NCBI RefSeq assembly: GCF_021560035.1
Contig: NZ_CP074373.1
Location: 1,360,001-1,424,000, forward strand
Direction of reading: 5' to 3'
DNA from: Virgibacillus sp. NKC19-16
GTDB taxonomy: Bacteria; Bacillota; Bacilli; Bacillales; Amphibacillaceae
Length of the DNA: 64,000 bases
Below the pieces are notes generated by a model that was not told the DNA's origin, made no database searches, and was given only the letters and a program-made list of their open reading frames with translations. A program made the position numbers and the translations under genes. This document shows, one piece after another, positions 46,391-54,892 of this stretch. Positions within the stretch are counted from its first letter, which is position 1. Each line of letters starts with the position of its first letter.

Positions 46391-47262
46391 TAAAATAATG
46401 TATCTGCTAAATTCTTCACAAATTCTCTCTCGCGTTCTTCATCCAGTTTATCCACAATTGTTCTTAGGATCGCGCGTTTTGGTGGGATAAGTACGCTCAA
46501 ATCACAAGCATCAAGCAACGCGCGGATGGATGCGGCATCTTCGGCAAGTTTTCCTTGGGACACAGCACGGATGAGGTCCGTAGACAAGGCGACGAATAAG
46601 TCGATTAACCTCTCATCCGCTAATTTTGTATTGGTCTGAATTAATTCCTTTAATTGTTCTCCTCCAAGATACGGCACATCAATAACGATGAAGCGATTTT
46701 TCAATGCCTCATTCAATGGCACAGTGCCAACATAGCCTTCGTTAATCGCAGCAATAACATTAAAGCCTTCTTTCGCTGTGATGATTTCATTTGTAAATGG
46801 ATTAGTAACGGTTCTTCGGTAATCAAGGACACCGTTAATAAGTGGCAATGTTTCCGGTTTTGCCATATTAACCTCATCAATATAGAGGAAAGTACCATCT
46901 TTCATTGCACTCGTGACGGGTCCTGGTACAAATTCAATTACTTGTTTGTCTTCTTCATATGCCAGTGTTTTAAAACCCATTAAACTTTCAGCATCGAGAT
47001 CCACCGAACAATTGACACTGAACATAGGCTGGTGGAACAGGTTCGATAACGTTTCAGCAAACTTTGTTTTTCCAGAGCCTGTTGGACCTTTTAGTAAAAT
47101 GTTTTTCCCCATGCTGAGTGCCGAGATCGCATCGATTAATAGCTCTATATGTGGTGGTACATAACCACCTTGCGAGATTAATTCTTGAAACGTATCATCG
47201 CCAGTTCGATGATTTGTATTTAAAATTTCATTTATATTTTCAGGTAGATTGTAATTTGTCAT
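46390..47262 (-). CDS. yojN: YojN/NorQ-type MoxR AAA ATPase
   Basis: 290 residues. Walker A GPTGSGKTK, Walker B FLYIDEVNMA, and a sensor region AAINEGYVGTVPLNEALKNRF. It remodels its client with the VWA protein YojO. AGGAG precedes the ATG at 47262; an earlier in-frame ATG has less support. The stop codon TAG is completed by the first base of the mobile element; without the insertion the same codon would be TAA. Confidence 0.9.
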   Translation of the reverse strand: MTNYNLPENINEILNTNHRTGDDTFQELISQGGYVPPHIELLIDAISALSMGKNILLKGPTGSGKTKFAETLSNLFHQPMFSVNCSVDLDAESLMGFKTLAYEEDKQVIEFVPGPVTSAMKDGTFLYIDEVNMAKPETLPLINGVLDYRRTVTNPFTNEIITAKEGFNVIAAINEGYVGTVPLNEALKNRFIVIDVPYLGGEQLKELIQTNTKLADERLIDLFVALSTDLIRAVSQGKLAEDAASIRALLDACDLSVLIPPKRAILRTIVDKLDEEREREFVKNLADTLF

Positions 47263-47510
47263 TAATAGGAGGCTCCTTTCTAAGGACATTCTAAACGTTA
47301 GTGGAGGTATTTGTCACTTCCTGGTGCTTGTCTGAGTGAATGTTCTTTATCGCAGGGAAGTATTTTGAATATTATTCACAGTTATCGCTAGAGAAACATA
47401 TGAGTTGTGAACTACTTACTTTAAGGGATATGATGGAGATACTTGGAAGAATATAGTTTAGCTGAAGTTTGAGCATAGTATCCACTATTAAAATACAAGG
47501 AGAATGTTAA

Positions 47511-48512
47511 ATGTCAACCATACAAATACCGTTATCGGTTTTAAATCTAGCACCCATTCGTCAAGGAGAGGGATCTAAAGAAGCCATCGATGCAATGGTT
47601 GATTTGGCGCAAGCAACTGAGAAGATGGGCTACAGGCGATATTGGATTGCGGAGCACCATAATACGCCGACACTTGTGAGTTCGGCTACTGCTATGTTAA
47701 TTAAACATACCTTGGAGCATACAGAATCCATACGCGTTGGGTCTGGTGGAATTATGCTGCCTAATCATTCTCCATTGGTTGTAGCCGAACAATTTGGAAC
47801 AATGGCAACCATTTATCCGGATCGAGTGGATTTGGGACTTGGTAGGGCACCTGGTACAGATATGTTGACCGCCAATGCACTTAGACGATCTCAAAATGAT
47901 TCGGTTTATACATTTCCAGAGGATGTAAAGACGTTACTTAAACATTTTGGCCCTGAAAAGGTACAAGATTTTGTAAAAGCCTATCCTGGTGTTGGCACGA
48001 ATATTCCAATCTATATTCTTGGTTCTTCCACTGATTCAGCTGTGTTGGCAGCTAGATTAGGTTTGCCGTATGTATTTGCTTCCCACTTTGCACCAAAACA
48101 TATGGAAGAGGCCATTTCCATTTATCGTCAACAATTCCAGCCATCTGACTACTTGGATGCTCCTTATATGACGGTATGTCTGAATGTCATTGCGGCTGAA
48201 ACGGATGAAGAAGCCAAATTTGAAGCCACAACCATGCACCAATTTTTCTTAAATATAATACGTGGTTCCCAATCGCCGTTAAGTCCTCCCGTTGAAAACA
48301 TGGATCAACTTTGGGATTCGCGTGAGAAAGAAGCGGCTACGTCGATGTCCAGTATGATTTTGACCGGAAGTAAAGATTCGGTACGCGAACAGTTAACGCG
48401 TTTCCAAGAGAAATATAATGTGGATGAAATCATGGCTATATCGTATATGTATGATCCGGCCAAGCAAAAGCGCTCTTATGAAATTTTAAAAGAAGTTGTG
48501 AATGGAAAATAA
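47511..48512 (+). CDS. Luciferase-like flavin-dependent oxidoreductase
   Basis: 333 residues of the LLM class. [49 protein letters not shown] and [13 protein letters not shown] are conserved. It uses reduced FMN or F420 to oxidise an unknown substrate; FMN is likely in this group. AAGGAG precedes the ATG. Confidence 0.9.
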   Translation: MSTIQIPLSVLNLAPIRQGEGSKEAIDAMVDLAQATEKMGYRRYWIAEHHNTPTLVSSATAMLIKHTLEHTESIRVGSGGIMLPNHSPLVVAEQFGTMATIYPDRVDLGLGRAPGTDMLTANALRRSQNDSVYTFPEDVKTLLKHFGPEKVQDFVKAYPGVGTNIPIYILGSSTDSAVLAARLGLPYVFASHFAPKHMEEAISIYRQQFQPSDYLDAPYMTVCLNVIAAETDEEAKFEATTMHQFFLNIIRGSQSPLSPPVENMDQLWDSREKEAATSMSSMILTGSKDSVREQLTRFQEKYNVDEIMAISYMYDPAKQKRSYEILKEVVNGK

Positions 48513-48522
48513 CGAATGGATG

Positions 48523-48592
48523 TTTAGAAAACTTGGTTGTCACCAAGCTTTTGGGTGACAACCAAAGCCCGCACTTATGCAGTAAGAAAGTA
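48523..48592 (+). repeat. 68-base dispersed palindromic repeat, copy B
   Basis: It matches the reverse complement of 30272-30339. TTGGTTGTCACC and GGTGACAACCAA form a perfect 12-base stem around AAGCTTTTG. A second palindromic segment, GCACTTATGC, follows. Confidence 0.75.
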
Positions 48593-48616
48593 TTTTATAC
48601 TTTCTTATCTGCAAAA

Positions 48617-48652
48617 AGCAAACCCTTGCTACGTGACAGGGTTTGCTTTTTA
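48617..48652 (+). terminator. Terminator downstream of the LLM oxidoreductase
   Basis: AGCAAACCCT pairs with AGGGTTTGCT and is followed by TTTTT. Confidence 0.85.
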
Positions 48653-48705
48653 TAAATGTGGAAGATCAAGAATAAAAAAGTTTTATTTAACAGCCTTGTC
48701 GAGAA

Positions 48706-48738
48706 GTCCCCTTCAAAATCTTTGATTTAGTGGGGGAC
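48706..48738 (+). repeat. Left-end hairpin of the IS200/IS605-type element
   Basis: GTCCCC pairs with GGGGAC around CAAAATCTTTGATTTAG. The same loop sequence recurs in the right-end hairpin at 50132-50160, which marks the two as ends of one element. Confidence 0.8.
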
Positions 48739-48795
48739 GAATAGGTGCTTTATTATTATAATTATTATAAAAAAACTAAAAAGTCTAGACTTAAG

Positions 48796-48832
48796 AACGT
48801 TTGTTTGATATAATGAGAATATAACAAACGTT
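48796..48832 (+). promoter_or_regulatory. tnpB promoter inside a 10-base inverted repeat
   Basis: AACGTTTGTT (48796-48805) and AACAAACGTT (48823-48832) flank TATAAT (48809-48814). A -35-like TAGACT (48786-48791) lies 17 bases upstream of it. Confidence 0.55.
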
Positions 48833-48848
48833 TGGGAGGTGACAACAA

Positions 48849-50016
48849 ATGCTGGTACGCATGAATTATAAATATGAAATGTTTCCAAACGAAGAACAGA
48901 TGCAAACAATGGATAGTTGGCTGTCTATTTGTCGTCATCAGTATAATTCCGCACTTTTAGATAAACAGCGTTTTTATCAAAAAAACAAGTCAGGGCTGTC
49001 CCGAACTAAATTACAAAAACAGCAAAAAGCGGATAAACAAAAGATCCCTTTTCTTAAAACAATACCGTCGCAGCCTTTGCAGGAGGTATTTTTCCGTCTG
49101 GAAAGCGCATACAAGAATTTTTTCGAAGGGCGTGCACGTTATCCGAAAATCAAAAAACACAAAGATTATAATTCAATGACATTTACGCAATTTGGGGTTG
49201 AAAAACGAAATATAAAAAACAAGAAAACCGGTGAAGTCAACGTACGTGATGTGCGATATGCTGCTTCACTTGACGAGAACAACCGTCTACTAATTTCAAA
49301 GCTCGGAGCAGTATATGTAAACTTTCATCGCCCATTGGAAGGAAAGGTGAAACAAGTCACCATGAAACGCCAAGGTAGCCGTTGGTTTGCGATATTCAGT
49401 GTTGAAAGACACGTAAACGAAACGGTTGATTTCCCTGTTCAATCAACAGGCATTGATGTTGGTATTCAAAAGTTTGCCGTACTATCCAATGGGTCGAAAG
49501 TAGAAAATCCGAAGTTCCTCTTGAAAGAAGAAAAGAAATTAAAGCGAGCACAAAAGAAACTTTCCCGTATGAAAAAAGGCTCAAATAACTGGAAAAAACA
49601 ATTACAAAAAGTGCAGCAACTACACATAAAAGTTGCGAACCAGCGCCGTGACTTTCTGCATAAACGAAGTTATCATCTATCGAAAACGTATAAATTTGTT
49701 TTTGTCGAAGACTTGAATATCCGAAATATGGTAAAAAATCGTCATTTGGCAAAGTCGATTCATGACACTGGTTGGGGTGCCTTTTGTAATAAGCTTGAAT
49801 ACAAATGTGAAAACAATGGTGGAAAACTCGTAAGAATTAAACCGCATTAATACGAGTCAAGACTGTTCTGGCTGTGAGAAGCGTGTGAAAAAGTCTCTGT
49901 CCGTTCGCACGCATGTATGTAAATCATGCGGGACAGTTTTAGATCGCGACCATAATGCTGCCATGAATATTGAAAAAGTTGGACTGGATCTTTTGGGTTT
50001 GCGTCCAACTGCATAA
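48849..50016 (+). pseudogene. tnpB: tnpB (IS200/IS605-family RNA-guided nuclease), frameshifted
   Basis: The first frame (48849-49850) encodes 333 residues with RuvC motifs STGIDVGIQKFAV (Asp) and FVFVEDLNIRNM (Glu). It stops after RIKPH. One extra T near 49848 shifts the frame; the next frame continues NTSQDCSGCEKRV, then CKSCGTVLDRDHNAAMNI, giving the zinc finger and third RuvC Asp, to a stop at 50014-50016. Joined, it would be about 388 residues, normal for TnpB. No tnpA is present. A sequencing error is possible. Confidence 0.88.
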
Positions 50017-50180
50017 ATAGATTGTTTCGACTGTAGGGCAAGGTCCTGTCCGAACAGTATAAAACAAAGCCCTTGGAGATGATGTAAGACTCGGTTCATT
50101 AGAACAAAGCTAACGTCTATGAATAGGGAAGCTCCATCAAAATCTTTGATTTAGGTGGAGAGGTTCACTTTATTCCTCTT
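49900..50180 (+). ncRNA. Candidate omega-RNA (reRNA) of the tnpB element
   Basis: The 3' part of tnpB and the noncoding stretch to the right-end hairpin (CTCCA/TGGAG at 50132-50160) have the layout of TnpB guide RNAs. The guide would be the 20 bases starting at 50161, inside the HxlR gene. Boundaries are inferred; the 5' end is approximate. Confidence 0.55.
50132..50160 (+). repeat. Right-end hairpin of the IS200/IS605-type element
   Basis: CTCCA pairs with TGGAG around TCAAAATCTTTGATTTAGG, the same loop as the left end. Confidence 0.82.
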
Positions 50181-50495
50181 ATGTAACATGTGCTTCGTAC
50201 CCCATTCATGCATGGCTTCCAGAATTGGCTCCAGGCTTCTACCATATTCAGTAATAGAGTACTCTACTTTTGGAGGGACCTGTGGGTATACCACGCGCTC
50301 AATAATGTCTTCATCTTCTAATTCTCGAAGCTGCTTTGTAAGCATCTTCTGTGTGATTCCAGGCATACTACGTTTAAGCTCACTGAATCTTTTCGTTCCC
50401 TCCTGCAGTAAATGTAATAAAATAATGGGTTTCCACTTACCTACCAAAATCCCTAAAGCATCTTCCACACGACATAATTCCGGTTGCTTTACCAT
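50151..50495 (-). CDS. HxlR-family winged-helix transcription regulator
   Basis: 114 residues. The start is [22 protein letters not shown]; helix-turn-helix follows in [25 protein letters not shown], then a wing PPKVEYSIT. Cys8 is the conserved redox-sensing position in the MarR/DUF24 family. The last codons and the TAA stop (50151-50153) come from the right end of the tnpB element. It is divergent from an LLM oxidoreductase gene and probably represses it under control of quinone or thiol stress. Confidence 0.9.
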   Translation of the reverse strand: MVKQPELCRVEDALGILVGKWKPIILLHLLQEGTKRFSELKRSMPGITQKMLTKQLRELEDEDIIERVVYPQVPPKVEYSITEYGRSLEPILEAMHEWGTKHMLHKRNKVNLST

Positions 50496-50520
50496 TTTAT
50501 CTCCTCCACAGTATCTTTTT

Positions 50521-50551
50521 GTATACTATACCACTTAAAAGTGCGTACTTT
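50521..50551. promoter_or_regulatory. Candidate HxlR operator in the divergent promoter region
   Basis: Overlapping palindromes CACTTAAAAGTG (50532-50543) and AAGTGCGTACTT (50539-50550), with GTATAC just upstream, lie between the HxlR gene and the oxidoreductase gene. Confidence 0.55.
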
Positions 50552-50651
50552 CTTATTGGGTTAATATATTCTATAATAGCATTAAGTTGGATATGAGAAA
50601 ATAAATGTATAAAAAATAGTAATGTATATAAAGAAAGGTTGAGAGAAATAA

Positions 50652-51707
50652 ATGGAAAAATATCGTATAGATCAAAGCAAAGGAATGGAATTCGGACTTT
50701 ATACATTAGGTGATCATTTACCGGATCCTGGAACGAGAGAGCGAATTTCCGCAAAGCAACGTATTCATGAAATAATTGAATTAGCGCAGCTTGCTGAGCA
50801 GGCAGGTATTGATTTTTTTAGTGTAGGTGAAAGTCACCAGGAGTATTTTGCAACACAAGCACATACGGTCGTTTTAGCAGCAATTGCCCAGGCAACAGAA
50901 AAGATTAAAATCTCAAGCTCTTCTACGATTATTAGCACCTCGGATCCAGTGCGTGTCTATGAAGATTTCGCGACAATTGATTTAATTTCAGGAGGGCGTG
51001 CAGAGATTGTTGCCGGTCGTGCATCAAGAGTGGGGCTTTATGATTTGTTGGGATATGATCTTCGTGATTATGAGGCGTTATATGAAGAGAAATTTGATTT
51101 GTTACGGAAGATTAACGATGAGGAAATAATTAACTGGAGTGGCCAATTTCGTGCAGATCTAAATAATGCAAAGGTTCTTCCACGTCCACTAAATGGCTCG
51201 CTTCCGATTTGGCGCGCAGTTGGTGGTACACCAGCTAGTGCAATAAAAGCCGGTTATGCCGGAGTTCCCATGTACATGGCTCATTTAGGCGGACCTGTTT
51301 CAGTATTTAAACGAACAGTAGACGCTTATCGTGAAGCCTTACAACAAAGCGGGTTTGATCCATCCGAATTCCCAGTTGCAACAGCTGGATTTTTCTACGC
51401 GGCTGATTCATCACAGCAGGCTTTACGAGATATGTACCCACATATTAATGAAGGAATGAAGCGAACGAATGGCCAAGGATTTCCGAAGCAGCACTTTGCT
51501 CAAGGAGTAGATCCGCGTAGTGTGATGAATATTGGTAGTCCACAGGAAATAATTGAAAAAATTCTTTACCAGCATGAGCAATTTGGTCATCAACGGTATA
51601 TCGCACAAATGGATTTCGGCGGCATGCCTTTTGATAAATTAAAGAAAAATATTGAACTGATTGGTACTGAAATTTTACCAGCAATTAAGAAATACACGGC
51701 AAAATAA
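50652..51707 (+). CDS. Luciferase-like flavin monooxygenase
   Basis: 351 residues of the LLM class. FGLYTLGDHLPDPG, FFSVGESHQEYFATQAHTVVLAAIA and GRAEIVAGRASRVGLYDLLGYDLRDYEALYEEKFD are conserved. It probably uses FMNH2 supplied by the reductase encoded just downstream. AAAGGTTGAGAG precedes the ATG. It is likely repressed by the divergent HxlR gene. Confidence 0.9.
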   Translation: MEKYRIDQSKGMEFGLYTLGDHLPDPGTRERISAKQRIHEIIELAQLAEQAGIDFFSVGESHQEYFATQAHTVVLAAIAQATEKIKISSSSTIISTSDPVRVYEDFATIDLISGGRAEIVAGRASRVGLYDLLGYDLRDYEALYEEKFDLLRKINDEEIINWSGQFRADLNNAKVLPRPLNGSLPIWRAVGGTPASAIKAGYAGVPMYMAHLGGPVSVFKRTVDAYREALQQSGFDPSEFPVATAGFFYAADSSQQALRDMYPHINEGMKRTNGQGFPKQHFAQGVDPRSVMNIGSPQEIIEKILYQHEQFGHQRYIAQMDFGGMPFDKLKKNIELIGTEILPAIKKYTAK

Positions 51708-51721
51708 AGGGAGTGAAAAAA

Positions 51722-52288
51722 ATGAAGGTTGTCGGATTATCGGGTTCGAAAGTTGGAACGAAAACAAGAACAGCGATGGACTATACCATGAAAGCAGTCT
51801 CGGAAAAATACCCAGAGACGGAAACGACGTTAATTGATTTAGCAGAGTATGATGTACAGTTTAGTGATGGTCGTAACTATTTGGAATATGAAGGTGATAC
51901 AAAATATGTCGCAGAAACCATCATGGAAGCTGATGCGATTATTTTGGGGACACCAATTTTTCAAGCATCCATACCAGCAACATTGAAGAACATCTTTGAT
52001 TTACTTCCTGTAGACGCGTTTCGCGATAAAGTTATCAGCATGATTGTAACAGCAGGTTCCGCGAAGCATTACTTAATTGTAGAAAACCAAGTGAAACCTA
52101 TTTTAGGATATATGAAAGCACAAATTGTACAAACTTATGTATTCATCGAAGAAATGGATTTCTATCAAAAAGAAATTACAAATGAAGACGTATTATTCCG
52201 AATTGATCGTTTGGTGGAAGATACAGTCGTATTAACGGAAACCTATAAGCAAATTCGTGAAGCGAAAGAAGCGGAATATGATTTCTAG
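51722..52288 (+). CDS. NADPH-dependent FMN reductase
   Basis: 188 residues of flavodoxin-like fold: VVGLSGSKVGTKTRTAM is the phosphate loop and LGTPIFQASIPATLKNIFDLLP the flavin site. It reduces FMN for the monooxygenase encoded 15 bases upstream. AAAGGGAG favours the ATG at 51722 over a GTG three codons earlier. Confidence 0.9.
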   Translation: MKVVGLSGSKVGTKTRTAMDYTMKAVSEKYPETETTLIDLAEYDVQFSDGRNYLEYEGDTKYVAETIMEADAIILGTPIFQASIPATLKNIFDLLPVDAFRDKVISMIVTAGSAKHYLIVENQVKPILGYMKAQIVQTYVFIEEMDFYQKEITNEDVLFRIDRLVEDTVVLTETYKQIREAKEAEYDF

Positions 52289-52390
52289 GACTTTGTCGTA
52301 ATTAAATATCCTCCATACATACGATGAAATATTTATGGAACACTAATATATAAATTCTCATCGATTATAGATTTTATGGAGGGTAACTTT

Positions 52391-52666
52391 ATGGTACACC
52401 AGAATGTCCATCAGCAATTACAGCAAATTAGTAAACAATTACATGAGGCACAAGAATCTGCCCGGCTTGCACAAGGTTCTGATCCGCAACTATTGGAACA
52501 AGCAGATCAGCAGTTAAACGAAGTAGAACAGCAATTGCAAAATGTGCAGAACCAAGCGGGAGCTGAAAGCACGGAAAACCCACAATTTCAGCAGGCTTAT
52601 GAACAGTTGCACGATACACGTCAACAAGTACAGGAAGCGCAACAAAATAATAATGATGTTTTATAA
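52391..52666 (+). CDS. Glutamine-rich coiled-coil protein, function unknown
   Basis: 91 residues, nearly all helix-forming and rich in Gln (QQLQQISKQLHEAQESARL, QQLNEVEQQLQNVQNQ). GGAGGG precedes the ATG at 52391. A strong terminator follows. No membrane segment or catalytic motif. I do not recognise the family. Confidence 0.6.
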   Translation: MVHQNVHQQLQQISKQLHEAQESARLAQGSDPQLLEQADQQLNEVEQQLQNVQNQAGAESTENPQFQQAYEQLHDTRQQVQEAQQNNNDVL

Positions 52667-52737
52667 ATAGAAATAGAATGCGCATCGATACAAACAAACT
52701 ACAATACCATCATTCAAGGAAAAGAAAATTTGCAAAT

Positions 52738-52767
52738 CCGAATCGTTATCGATTCGGTATTTTTTTC
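52738..52767 (+). terminator. Terminator after the Gln-rich protein
   Basis: CCGAATCG pairs with CGATTCGG and is followed by TATTTTTTT. Confidence 0.9.
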
Positions 52768-52806
52768 TTATATAGTTGCGTCATATTTGCCTCTTTTTTA
52801 TCTTGT

Positions 52807-53595
52807 CTAAACAACAAAGGACTTGACGAGGTGACGTTCAATAAATTCGGCTAAGCCGTCGTTTTGATGATGCCCTGTGACAAAGTCAGCTGCGTTTTTT
52901 ACTATTGGATCAGCATTGGCCATAGCGACTCCAGTGCCGGAATGACGAAGCATTTGTATATCATTTGGGCCATCTCCAAATGTAACTACTTCTGATGAGT
53001 TGATTCCATAAGCACGAAGTAATGTTTTAATGGCTGCCCATTTAGAAACACCACGAGCCACCAATTCAAACCCATCACTCCAATCAATGACAGCAGCTTC
53101 CTCTTTAAATGATTTTGAAAGTTGCTGGCTAGGGCCACCTGTTCGAATACTGTATTTTAGCACATCCTGATAGTTCACATTTCTTAAATCACCGACATAA
53201 CTTGGAGGAATTCCACCTTCCCTTGTCCATTCGGCAATTTCTGAGCTCATACTCTTGCAATAAAGGCCGGTAGCAGTGTGTACAAGAACATTGCAGGAAA
53301 CTTCTTCAGTTACTTGGTGGAATCGCTCCTTATCCAACATGATTGGCTTAACCTGAATCGCTTTTCCTGTTCTCCCATCGTGAATGGAAGCGCCGTTTAA
53401 ACAAATCATCGGCGTTTTCAATTCAAGTGCCTTATAGTAAGGGGCTGTTATTTCATATTGACGTCCCGTTGCAAGAAAAACCTTAACCCCTTGATTAATT
53501 AGCATATTAATCGCTTCTGTGTTACGTCGGGATATTTCGTTTGAAGTCGTTAGTAGCGTCCCATCCATATCAATAAAGATCGCGCGCGTATTCAT
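52807..53595 (-). CDS. Cof-type HAD phosphatase
   Basis: 262 residues. Motif I is FIDMDGTLL with the nucleophile Asp; LATGRQYE is motif II and TFGDGPNDIQML motif IV, as in the IIB/Cof subfamily. These hydrolyse sugar phosphates or flavin precursors; the substrate is unknown. GGGAGG supports the ATG at 53595; the frame extends 13 codons upstream without such a site. Confidence 0.9.
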   Translation of the reverse strand: MNTRAIFIDMDGTLLTTSNEISRRNTEAINMLINQGVKVFLATGRQYEITAPYYKALELKTPMICLNGASIHDGRTGKAIQVKPIMLDKERFHQVTEEVSCNVLVHTATGLYCKSMSSEIAEWTREGGIPPSYVGDLRNVNYQDVLKYSIRTGGPSQQLSKSFKEEAAVIDWSDGFELVARGVSKWAAIKTLLRAYGINSSEVVTFGDGPNDIQMLRHSGTGVAMANADPIVKNAADFVTGHHQNDGLAEFIERHLVKSFVV

Positions 53596-53709
53596 TTTTT
53601 TCCTCCCTTTCATTTGATATATCAATCGTATCATCTGAATGTAAAGGATTGATTAACTGACTGTAATGTTTAGATTAAGTTTATAGGATATAGAATTAAG
53701 GTCACATAT

Positions 53710-53744
53710 GACGTGGATTAAATTGAATGTAATCCACGTATTTT
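53710..53744. other. Stem-loop upstream of the Mistic-like gene
   Basis: ACGTGGATTA pairs with TAATCCACGT over an 8-base loop, followed by ATTTTATG. It may be a terminator or a leader element for the gene at 53783. Confidence 0.5.
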
Positions 53745-53782
53745 ATGATTTTTTGGATAAGCTAATTACCGGGTGATAAAAA

Positions 53783-54049
53783 ATGAAGGCAACTGAAATA
53801 GAGCGAAAGTCGTTTGATAAATCATTGGATGGAATTCTAGAACTGTTCAATAATTTAGAAGAAGATGTGCCGATTATTCATTTTAGTGATGATGTAATTG
53901 AGAATATTGAACGCGCAAAGGAAAAATATGGGGAAGACAGGGTTCATCAAAAAATTAATGCCATTGTTGGTGAAATGCTTTCCTGGCTTGAACTGGAAGA
54001 GGATGATAGCGGTTCCGAAGCTGAAGAGACAACGGATAATGATTCTTAA
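53783..54049 (+). CDS. mstX: Mistic (MstX)-like membrane-associating protein
   Basis: 88 residues. SLDGILELFNNLEEDVPIIHFSDD and AKEKYGEDRVHQKINAIV align by eye with B. subtilis Mistic (LDAFIQLYNE..., YGQEKLNEKLN). Mistic is highly acidic, has no signal sequence and inserts into the membrane, aiding synthesis of the YugO potassium channel. Here no channel gene is adjacent. The tail is acidic (EEDDSGSEAEETTD). GGGTG lies before the ATG. The call is from recalled similarity. Confidence 0.72.
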   Translation: MKATEIERKSFDKSLDGILELFNNLEEDVPIIHFSDDVIENIERAKEKYGEDRVHQKINAIVGEMLSWLELEEDDSGSEAEETTDNDS

Positions 54050-54139
54050 ATGTGTTATTTTTCCACTTTATAAAGAACTCTTGTTCCTATATAATCAAAT
54101 AAGAACACAAGTTTGCTTGATGGAAGGGAATGATTTAAA

Positions 54140-54361
54140 TTGGAAGGTTTGCTTATACATTCTGTTGAACAAAAGGAAAAGATTGCAGTCTTTTACATGG
54201 ATGTAAAAAATAACGTTACCGAGCGAGTGATTCGGGTAATCAGCATCGATCATGATGCTATCGTTGCTTATTGTTATTACCGGAAGCAGGTGCGTACGTT
54301 TAAATTAAAAAATATTCTTGCAGCGGGACCAATCAGTCAAAAGAATAAGATGGGGGCTTAA
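54140..54361 (+). CDS. Short WYL-like protein upstream of YolD
   Basis: 73 residues ending in AIVAYCYYRKQVRTFKLKNILAA, which resembles the core of a WYL domain. Start is TTG at 54140 after GAAGGGAATG. It lies five bases before the YolD-like gene, a common pairing in Bacillus. It lacks a helix-turn-helix; its function is unknown. Confidence 0.65.
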   Translation: MEGLLIHSVEQKEKIAVFYMDVKNNVTERVIRVISIDHDAIVAYCYYRKQVRTFKLKNILAAGPISQKNKMGA

Positions 54362-54365
54362 GAGG

Positions 54366-54674
54366 ATGAATGATAGAGGCACAATAAAATGGACATCTTT
54401 GATGATACCGGAACATACGAACTTACTTAATCAAATGTGGGCGGAAGAGAATTATAAAGAAAAACCAATGATAGAGGAGCAACAAGAAATACAAATAAAC
54501 GCTGCACTAAAGCAAGCTATAAATCATGATCTGCCTGTCGAAATTAAACATTATAACGATGGTGATTATCTAACTTCAAAAGGTAAGTTAAGGAAGATCG
54601 ATACGGCTACATTAAGGTTGGATGATGCTACCGAAATTAAACTAACGGATGTACTTGATGTATGTGTTGATTAA
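54366..54674 (+). CDS. YolD-like protein
   Basis: 102 residues. MNDRGTIKWTSLMIPEHTNLLNQMW is the YolD signature; later YNDGDYLTSKGKLRKID and LRLDDATEIKLTDVLDV are conserved. YolD proteins often sit next to Y-family polymerase genes (UvrX, YqjW), but none is here. The frame extends 16 codons upstream, which overlaps the previous gene and is not supported. Confidence 0.82.
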   Translation: MNDRGTIKWTSLMIPEHTNLLNQMWAEENYKEKPMIEEQQEIQINAALKQAINHDLPVEIKHYNDGDYLTSKGKLRKIDTATLRLDDATEIKLTDVLDVCVD

Positions 54675-54892
54675 GTCTTGTAGCGATAATGATCTGCAAG
54701 GCCTTTTATGGAAAGATAATAGCTTATCTATTATGATAGAGAGGCTCAACCCCTCCATACACGGTGAACTTAAGACGTTTTGTAAACATCCTTGGTACAG
54801 TTTTCTATTATTAACCTATGTTTATAAATATAAAAAAGTGGTAAATAGAGAGAGTATATTTGATTTATTAATTAATAAATGGAGGTTGCATA

